NCBI GenBank assembly: GCA_030642425.1
Contig: DAOWNU010000181.1
Coordinates: 1 to 5,050, forward strand
From: a bacterium
GTDB taxonomy: Bacteria; UBP14; UBA6098
Length of the DNA: 5,050 nucleotides
Direction of reading: 5' to 3'
Part shown: positions 1 to 5,050 of the stretch, piece by piece
How the letters are laid out: the number at the start of each line of letters is the position of its first letter
How positions within the stretch are numbered: the first letter of the stretch is position 1
The notes under the pieces: generated by a model
What the model was told of the DNA's origin: nothing
The model's database searches: none
The model's input: the letters and a program-made list of their open reading frames with translations, nothing else
Made by a program: the position numbers and the translations under genes

Positions 1-1373
<1,373 letters not shown>

Positions 1374-1377
1374 TATT

Positions 1378-1383
1378 CCCCCT
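1378..1383 (-). promoter_or_regulatory. Ribosome binding site of the propeller gene
   Basis: AGGGGG on the minus strand lies 4 nt before ATG 1373. It supports that start over the in-frame ATG four codons later, which has no purine-rich box at a suitable distance. Confidence 0.55.
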
Positions 1384-1451
1384 AAATCCTTATTCTATGC
1401 GGCTTTCGCGGCGGTGGGACACCCATCCCCCTCGCCATTTGACACATTTCC

Positions 1452-1619
1452 TCACGGTATATCTATATTCCCGCAACGAAGCTATATGTATCCACAACAT
1501 TTTATAATATACCTGTAACATAGTTATATATCTCTGCAACATATTATAATAAACCCGCACAGATATCATATATCCCCTTAACGGAGTGTAATATTTCTGA
1601 AACCGTCTCCCACATCCCC
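1452..1619. repeat. 21-bp tandem array, AT-rich subfamily (about 8 units)
   Basis: Units start at 1452, 1473, 1494, 1515, 1536, 1557, 1578 and 1599 with no phase slip. Typical units begin GCAACATATTATAAT or GTAACATAGTTATAT on the plus strand. The last two are degenerate, and weak traces may reach back to about 1431. The period keeps codon frame and equals about two helical turns, so the AT-rich parts fall on one DNA face. The array occupies the region upstream of the propeller gene and is in phase with the GC-richer array to its right. It holds no convincing protein gene. Confidence 0.75.
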
Positions 1620-1629
1620 TCGAGGGGAT
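1614..1629. repeat. 16-bp perfect palindrome at the junction of the two subarrays
   Basis: ATCCCCTCGAGGGGAT reads identically on both strands. It lies where the AT-rich units give way to the GAGGGGAT units; its right half is the core of the first right-hand unit and its left half is the inverse of that core. It could be a protein-binding dyad, a cruciform or a rearrangement junction. Confidence 0.8.
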
Positions 1630-1820
1630 ACGGAGCTCCGGTGAGGGGATATTGCATGCCATTGAAGGGATATCCTATTCCGTTGAGGGGATATGCTATC
1701 CTATTGAGGGGATATACTATTCCGTTGCGGAGATATACTATTCCGTTGAGGAGATATGCTACCCTGTTAGGGGGATATTGTATCCTGTTGAGGAGATATT
1801 GCATCACCCCGAGGGGATGC
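1620..1820. repeat. 21-bp tandem array, GAGGGGATAT subfamily (about 9.5 units)
   Basis: Units start at 1620, 1641, 1662, 1683, 1704, 1725, 1746, 1767, 1788 and 1809 (the last is partial). Each holds a core close to GAGGGGATAT followed by nCTATYC and then YGTT. Spacing is exactly 21 bp throughout, while the variable bases differ between units, so this is an old or selected array, not a recent expansion. Because 21 is a multiple of three, several frames on both strands stay open, with seven-residue peptide repeats (NGIVYPL-like on minus, LRGYTIP-like and EGIYYSV-like on plus). Those frames are best treated as by-products. The array lies about 20 bp beyond the XRE stop codon. Confidence 0.88.
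1801..1820. repeat. Imperfect palindrome at the right end of the 21-bp array
   Basis: GCATCACCCCGAGGGGATGC pairs GCAT 1801-1804 with ATGC 1817-1820 and CCCC 1807-1810 with GGGG 1813-1816, leaving CA unpaired on one side. It mirrors the perfect palindrome at 1614-1629, so the GAGGGGATAT subarray has dyad symmetry at both ends. No T-run follows on the minus strand, so it is not a normal terminator for the XRE gene. Confidence 0.5.
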
Positions 1821-1842
1821 CGACCGTTTTTAAGGTTTTGCG

Positions 1843-2160
1843 TCATGGTCTGCGCGTTTTTCTCGTCTCAGAACGTATTTTATCGAGCGCCGGATTGCCC
1901 TCGATAGGGTCGTCTAACGGGCGATGGCGATGACCCGCCTCGCTGTCGAAATCGCTCGGTAGATTCGGTATTCGTCTGACGGTAAGGCGGCATCCGAAAA
2001 CAACGAGCAGTTTATCGACACCGGCTATCGAGCCTTTAGTGCGTCCTTGAAGTATTCGCGTGATAGTAGCGCGAGAGACGCCTGACCGGCGCGTAAGTTC
2101 CGCGTGGCTCATATTTGTTTCTTCCATCAGGCATTTAAGCAGAAGCGGTATTTCGTTCAT
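1843..2160 (-). CDS. XRE-family helix-turn-helix DNA-binding protein
   Basis: The 105-residue product has an N-terminal XRE/Cro-C1-type fold at about residues 3-63. Helix 2 is near 19-27 (AELTRRSG) and the recognition helix near 29-39 (SRATITRILQG), ending in a 'FGCRLTVRR' strand. The last 40 residues are charged and probably flexible. I chose ATG 2160 over the in-frame ATG 2175 because GAGGAG lies 4 nt upstream of it, while the earlier ATG has only AT-rich sequence. Proteins of this size act as transcriptional repressors or as antitoxins of HigA type. No toxin-like gene lies beside it, so a solo regulator is the safer reading. The gene starts 19 bp after the amidase stop and is probably co-transcribed with it. 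Its targets are unknown; the phased array just downstream is a candidate. Confidence 0.88.
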   Translation of the reverse strand: MNEIPLLLKCLMEETNMSHAELTRRSGVSRATITRILQGRTKGSIAGVDKLLVVFGCRLTVRRIPNLPSDFDSEAGHRHRPLDDPIEGNPALDKIRSETRKTRRP

Positions 2161-2164
2161 AATA

Positions 2165-2170
2165 CTCCTC
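2165..2170 (-). promoter_or_regulatory. Ribosome binding site deciding the XRE start
   Basis: GAGGAG on the minus strand, with a 4-nt spacer to ATG 2160, lies in the 19-bp gap after the amidase stop codon. It selects the shorter 105-residue product. Confidence 0.75.
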
Positions 2171-2179
2171 GACATAAAG

Positions 2180-4081
2180 TTATTTTAAATATACGATGCA
2201 TTTAACAATATTCCTATTCCCGATCTTTGCGCGGACGAGATAAATTCCGGAGCCGACCGATTCGTCGGGTTGCCAAACGAATTCGCGCAATTCGCTCCCT
2301 GAGCGGAGTCGAAGGGAGTTCTCCGCGAAAGTCGTTTCGGCTCCGCTCAACGACCGTTCTTGCCTAATTTCCGCAATCATTCGCCCGGTGATGTCGAATA
2401 TTTCCACGCGGGAGGGTCTCGGACCCTCCCCTACGGAAATCTTCACCGCCGAATTGAACGGATTCGGCCATGCGGAAATCGCAAAATCTCCCGGCAATGC
2501 CGCAGATTCGCCGATTGCCATCGTAACCGAAGACAGCCACATGACGGCGTCGGCAATAATAACGCCCTCGTCGTCGTGTCTGTCGTTCAGTTCGACATAG
2601 CCGCCGGAGCCGGTCAGAAACCGGTATTTCCCTATGTGATGCCAATCGGCGCCCGTGCCCTGTTGCGACAGAAAAACGGTATCGTCGCCGCCGCCGACTA
2701 TGTTATACATTATATTATCGGAGCGGTTGGAGCCGGCGATCCAGTGGATATAGACGTCGAATGAGTCGGCGTAGGGCAGGTCGGGAGTCCATCTCGCGCC
2801 CGCGGAATCGCCGCCGGAAGCGCAATGTTGATAATCGCCGTCCCACGCTATTTCGGGAGACCACGTGCCCGCTGTCCACGAGCCGTAATCCGAAAAACCC
2901 GGGTCGCCGTCATCGACAATAAAAGAATCCCGCTCTTCGCCACCGCCGCTGAGGCGTGCCGCAACCGTGTCGCGTATCGAAGGTATCTCCGGGTGAAAAT
3001 TCATCCCGGGGCAGGCCGTCGATGCCGAAGTCCAATCCTTATGTCCGAGAATGCACGGCGCGAGTTGTTCGTAGCCGGTGTCGCCGTTCCAAGCGCTGCC
3101 GTGCGGGTCGATTCCCCTCTGCGAGCATTTCCAGGTGATAAGGTCGTAAATTGCGGGCCAGGTCGGTTCGTGGACAAAAACCCCCGGCTCGTCGAAATTG
3201 CCCATTACCGAAAAACCCATCGTGTTGGTGTTGTGATACGAGACGTGCGCGCCGCGGACATCGAGAGAGGAAAGGTCTGCCGTGTATCTACCCTGATAAA
3301 TATTGCCGAGATGATCGAGAATGAAATTGTAGCCGACATCCGACCAGCCCCTCGTGTGAACATGATAACTCCAGATATTTCGCATCTGCGCGCAGGGGTC
3401 GGGGGGAGTCGTGGTCGCACCGGCGGTGTGGTGTATCGTTACGTGGGTTATCGAAGTGTAATAGGTCGGCGTGCCGATATAAAACGTATCCGGGCAGGGG
3501 CAATCCCAGCCGGAGGGGCCGCGGTCGATATAAGTCGGCATCGGATATTCGGTCACGCTCGCGGGCGCGACAGATGTTACCCGATAATCCGTCCAGCCGC
3601 AATCCATAAAAACGAAACCGGCGCGGTCGATAATGGGGGAGGCGCCCGCATTTCCAAAAAGGGTGAAAACCGCCCGGTAATATTTTGCCGGCGGCCTTTC
3701 GGTATAATAGGGATTCGAATACAGCCGGTCGTCTATTGGCCCCTCGTCATCGTTGTGCTCGATCTCCCAATCTGTTACCGGCCCGAGCCAGAGATTTCCG
3801 TCGTGGGACCAGTATGTTTCCGCGAATATCAGCGCGCCTTTTGGAAGATCGCCATTTAGAAGCAGGCCGAATCCGGTAAGATTTTCGAGATTTGCGCGGA
3901 CAATACCGGTTTCGATCCTGCCGATAATCTCGACATCCGCAAGCGGGATTTCGCGGTCGAACTCGATATTTTCAGTTTGATAAACGGCGATAGGAGCTTC
4001 GACATATTCGGAATTTATCGGTGAAGCCGCCGCGAACGCTATAGCTGAAAGAACACAAAGGACTATTTCATTTCTGTTCAT
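2180..4081 (-). CDS. Secreted PGRP-type N-acetylmuramoyl-L-alanine amidase with golvesin-like and T9SS sorting domains
   Basis: The 633-residue product probably cleaves the amide bond between MurNAc and the stem peptide of peptidoglycan, outside the cell. Residues 1-19 are a signal peptide ending AFAAA. Residues 20-205 are an unassigned beta-rich region. Residues 210-375 are an Amidase_2/PGRP domain: the zinc-site motif THVTIHHTAG (His217/218), WSDVGYNF (Tyr251), GHKDW (His347) and TACPG (Thr355, Cys357) are all present, so an active enzyme is likely. Residues 386-517 resemble the golvesin C-terminal/xanthan-lyase-type domain (IVDDGDPGFSDYGSW to GVIIADAVMW), probably a carbohydrate-binding beta-sandwich. 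Residues 533-633 are the sorting domain (AWPNPFNSAV to GSGIYLVRA...YLK), interrupted by two translated palindromic elements at 549-559 and 577-596. AAAGGAG lies 5 nt before the ATG. The role could be wall turnover, predation on other bacteria or scavenging; the sequence does not decide. Confidence 0.93.
   Translation of the reverse strand: MNRNEIVLCVLSAIAFAAASPINSEYVEAPIAVYQTENIEFDREIPLADVEIIGRIETGIVRANLENLTGFGLLLNGDLPKGALIFAETYWSHDGNLWLGPVTDWEIEHNDDEGPIDDRLYSNPYYTERPPAKYYRAVFTLFGNAGASPIIDRAGFVFMDCGWTDYRVTSVAPASVTEYPMPTYIDRGPSGWDCPCPDTFYIGTPTYYTSITHVTIHHTAGATTTPPDPCAQMRNIWSYHVHTRGWSDVGYNFILDHLGNIYQGRYTADLSSLDVRGAHVSYHNTNTMGFSVMGNFDEPGVFVHEPTWPAIYDLITWKCSQRGIDPHGSAWNGDTGYEQLAPCILGHKDWTSASTACPGMNFHPEIPSIRDTVAARLSGGGEERDSFIVDDGDPGFSDYGSWTAGTWSPEIAWDGDYQHCASGGDSAGARWTPDLPYADSFDVYIHWIAGSNRSDNIMYNIVGGGDDTVFLSQQGTGADWHHIGKYRFLTGSGGYVELNDRHDDEGVIIADAVMWLSSVTMAIGESAALPGDFAISAWPNPFNSAVKISVGEGPRPSRVEIFDITGRMIAEIRQERSLSGAETTFAENSLRLRSGSELREFVWQPDESVGSGIYLVRAKIGNRNIVKCIVYLK
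2295..2349. repeat. Palindromic element D, translated in frame in the amidase
   Basis: A long imperfect hairpin pairs 2300-2313 (TGAGCGGAGTCGAA) with 2336-2349 (TTCGGCTCCGCTCA), with one mismatch in 14. A nested pair, CTCCCT 2295-2300 and AGGGAG 2313-2318, gives an alternative fold. It is translated as about residues 577-596, a low-complexity SLSGAET...SLRLRSG stretch between GRMIAEI and the FVW strand of the sorting domain. The CCTGAGCGGAGTCGAAGG core resembles a dispersed repeat I recall from many bacterial genomes. Confidence 0.75.
2405..2435. repeat. Palindromic element C, half-copy of element A, translated in frame
   Basis: A perfect 9-bp stem, GGGAGGGTC 2410-2418 with GACCCTCCC 2422-2430, has the 3-nt loop TCG and is followed by CTACG. 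Read on the minus strand it matches the first half of element A (CGTAGG, GAGGGTCCG, GACCCTCCCGCG). It encodes residues 549-559 of the amidase (SVGEGPRPSRV), just before the VEIFDI strand, the same place that holds element B in the propeller protein. Confidence 0.78.
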
Positions 4082-4086
4082 TAGAA

Positions 4087-4093
4087 CTCCTTT
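4087..4093 (-). promoter_or_regulatory. Ribosome binding site of the amidase gene
   Basis: AAAGGAG on the minus strand, within a run of A residues and 5 nt before ATG 4081. It is a strong Shine-Dalgarno match and fixes the start. Confidence 0.8.
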
Positions 4094-4100
4094 TTTTGAT

Positions 4101-4128
4101 AATATAAGTTCATTGGGAATAAATGCAA
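4101..4128 (-). promoter_or_regulatory. Candidate promoter for the amidase-XRE transcript
   Basis: On the minus strand, TTGCAT (4128-4123) and TATATT (4106-4101) are separated by 16 bp. Transcription would start near 4094, leaving a leader of about 13 nt that just includes the ribosome binding site. The -10 context AACTTATATTA is identical to that of the opposing promoter at 4161-4189. Prediction by eye only. Confidence 0.45.
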
Positions 4129-4160
4129 GTTCGCTTTTACCTATTACCTTCTTCTTTCCA

Positions 4161-4189
4161 TTGCGCTTTCTCTCAAATTAACTTATATT
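4161..4189 (+). promoter_or_regulatory. Candidate promoter for the plus-strand unknown gene
   Basis: TTGCGC (4161-4166) and TATATT (4184-4189) are separated by 17 bp. The predicted start near 4196 gives a leader of about 38 nt before ATG 4234. It faces away from the amidase promoter across a 152-bp gap that holds nothing else recognisable. Confidence 0.45.
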
Positions 4190-4222
4190 ACAATTATGAA
4201 ACTGTTATCATTACATTAAAAC

Positions 4223-4227
4223 AGGAG
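4223..4227 (+). promoter_or_regulatory. Ribosome binding site of the plus-strand unknown gene
   Basis: AGGAG with a 6-nt spacer to ATG 4234. The signal peptide begins directly at this ATG, which agrees with the choice of start. Confidence 0.75.
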
Positions 4228-4233
4228 CACAAT

Positions 4234-5050
4234 ATGTGGGGTCGATTATTCTTAATTCTAATACTCGGTATTATTTCTCAATTTGGAGCCGGATATGTTT
4301 TCGGCGCCGATTGTTCACAATTTGCCGAAGACGCTATCCCGGTTCTCGAAACTGGATGGGGCAAGATGGAGACTTACAGGGGCTTCATCGAGCTTATGGA
4401 GCGATACGCCGCCGAGTCCGGGGACAAATGTCTGCCCCACATACTGGTTACTTATCGGAATTCTATCGATGTTCCAATCGAATTGGAAAAGGCAGGGTTG
4501 CTTATCGAGTCGTTACGAAATATACTTGCAAGCTGCGATACGGGGGCTGTTTTTTTCTTCAATATGAAAGATGTTCCACTTAAAGCAGTTCAAATCACAC
4601 AAGGCTTCCGCACCGACGTCACCACGATATACACGACATCGCTAACAAGCAAAAGATACAGGGCTTTCCTCGCAGAGAATCCACGGCTCGCTCCCGCTGT
4701 CGAGAAGGTCGAGAGCATGGACATCCCGAAGGATTCTATCGCTGTGAATTTTGGCCGGGCGCTCAGGGATATGGGAATCCCGGTCAACGAAATCGTTATC
4801 TGCGGTTTTCCGGTTCTCCCACCGGACAGCATGTTGAATATTGGGTTCGTGTATCATTGCTACCCCACCGATTCGGAGTTTATCTCGATGCGGAAAATGC
4901 TTCAAATGTTCAAGGATAGCCTTTTCGAATTCGATGAACTTCTAAGATTTCAACCCAAATTCTCAATGGATGATTATATATATGGCGTCTCTATGTATCC
5001 TAATTCTGTAGGACGACCGGCAATTCTTCTCGAAAATCTTGGCAGACAAG
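4234..5050 (+). CDS. Secreted protein of unknown function (C-terminus cut by window edge)
   Basis: An open frame of 272 codons starts at ATG 4234 and continues past the right edge. Residues 1-24 are a signal peptide: Arg4, a hydrophobic core at 5-20 and a likely cleavage after VFG. The mature part looks like mixed alpha/beta with no long membrane segment. Cys27, 66, 101, 190 and 209 could form disulphides outside the cytoplasm. Short hydrophobic strands (HILVTY near 69-74, GAVFFF near 104-109, EIVICGF near 186-192, IGFVYHCY near 203-210) alternate with charged helices (such as 84-99 and 214-237). No repeats and no catalytic motif are recognised, and I cannot assign a family. Any sorting domain would lie beyond the window. 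It is divergent from the amidase gene, so the two may share regulation, but nothing else links them. Confidence 0.85.
   Translation, partial: MWGRLFLILILGIISQFGAGYVFGADCSQFAEDAIPVLETGWGKMETYRGFIELMERYAAESGDKCLPHILVTYRNSIDVPIELEKAGLLIESLRNILASCDTGAVFFFNMKDVPLKAVQITQGFRTDVTTIYTTSLTSKRYRAFLAENPRLAPAVEKVESMDIPKDSIAVNFGRALRDMGIPVNEIVICGFPVLPPDSMLNIGFVYHCYPTDSEFISMRKMLQMFKDSLFEFDELLRFQPKFSMDDYIYGVSMYPNSVGRPAILLENLGRQ

Larger units (their letters stand above)
1544..1846 (-). other. Doubtful 100-codon frame through the array, ATGA-overlapping the XRE stop
   Basis: The ATG at 1846 overlaps the XRE stop TGA (1845-1843) in an ATGA arrangement, which is common for translationally coupled genes. The product would be 100 residues made of seven-residue repeats of the N-(G/R)-I-x-Y-P-L type from about residue 13 to 75, with no signal peptide and no known family. 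Against it, the 21-bp period leaves several frames open, there is no clear Shine-Dalgarno box, and the right and left subarrays are open in different minus-strand frames. It is more likely a by-product of the array than a gene. Confidence 0.18.

Noticed and set aside
1413..1427. Hairpin GGTGGG-ACA-CCCATC upstream of the propeller gene as a regulatory element
   Set aside because: The stem is six pairs with one mismatch in the transcribed strand and has no other riboswitch-like or attenuator structure around it. It may be a remnant of another dispersed repeat.
1390..1662. 90-codon minus-strand frame across the left array
   Set aside because: It is another frame kept open by the 21-bp period. 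Its start lies inside the repeats and its last part includes hairpin DNA just upstream of the propeller gene.
1452..1820. Possible CRISPR array
   Set aside because: The units are 21 bp, directly adjacent, degenerate and without unique spacers, and no cas gene is present.
1801..1820. Rho-independent terminator after the XRE gene
   Set aside because: On the minus strand the hairpin is followed by AATATCTCC rather than a T-run, and the loop is very short. The T-run at 1826-1831 is on the plus strand, where no gene ends.
1641..1933. Two overlapping plus-strand frames of 88 and 93 codons with heptapeptide repeats
   Set aside because: Both are open only because the 21-bp unit is a multiple of three and lacks stops in these frames. 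Neither has a good start site, and both end within the antisense of the XRE gene.
1843..2160. Toxin-antitoxin module built on the XRE protein
   Set aside because: No RelE/HigB-like or HipA-like toxin frame lies on either side; the neighbours are a secreted amidase and a repeat array.
2182..2215. Separate promoter for the XRE gene at the end of the amidase gene
   Set aside because: A TATATT-like box exists, but no -35 match sits 16-18 bp upstream of it, so co-transcription with the amidase is the simpler reading.
2825..3859. 344-codon open frame on the plus strand opposite the amidase gene
   Set aside because: It lies wholly antisense to a gene with clear domain motifs, its product is Arg/Ala-rich and low in recognisable features, and it has no convincing ribosome binding site. 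It is a shadow of the GC-biased codons of the amidase.

Overview
The window looks like chromosomal DNA of an uncultured bacterium of the Fibrobacterota-Chlorobiota-Bacteroidota (FCB) superphylum or a related candidate phylum. The evidence is two secreted proteins with a PNPFNS-type, type IX secretion (T9SS)-like C-terminal sorting domain, one of them with the typical 'GSGIYLVRA...YLK' ending. GC content is moderate. No rRNA, tRNA or other marker gene is present, so the phylum is an inference.

Layout. Positions 1-1373 (minus strand) hold most of a secreted beta-propeller-like protein whose C-terminus runs off the left edge. Positions 1374-1842 are mainly a degenerate 21-bp tandem array of about 17 units in two subfamilies, joined at a 16-bp perfect palindrome. 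Positions 1843-2160 (minus) encode a small XRE-type helix-turn-helix protein. Positions 2180-4081 (minus) encode a secreted PGRP/Amidase_2-type N-acetylmuramoyl-L-alanine amidase with a golvesin/xanthan-lyase-like domain and a sorting domain. Positions 4082-4233 are a divergent intergenic region with two facing promoter candidates. Positions 4234-5050 (plus) hold the first 272 codons of a secreted protein of unknown function.

How the genes may work together. The amidase and XRE genes are 19 bp apart on one strand and probably share a transcript. The amidase and propeller proteins would use the same envelope export route. No pathway links all four genes.

The most notable structure is in the two sorting domains. 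Each carries two different GC-rich palindromic elements, read in frame, at the same two positions of the domain: just before the (V/I)EIFDI strand and just after GRMIA. The 21-bp array next to the XRE gene is the second signal that the genes do not explain.
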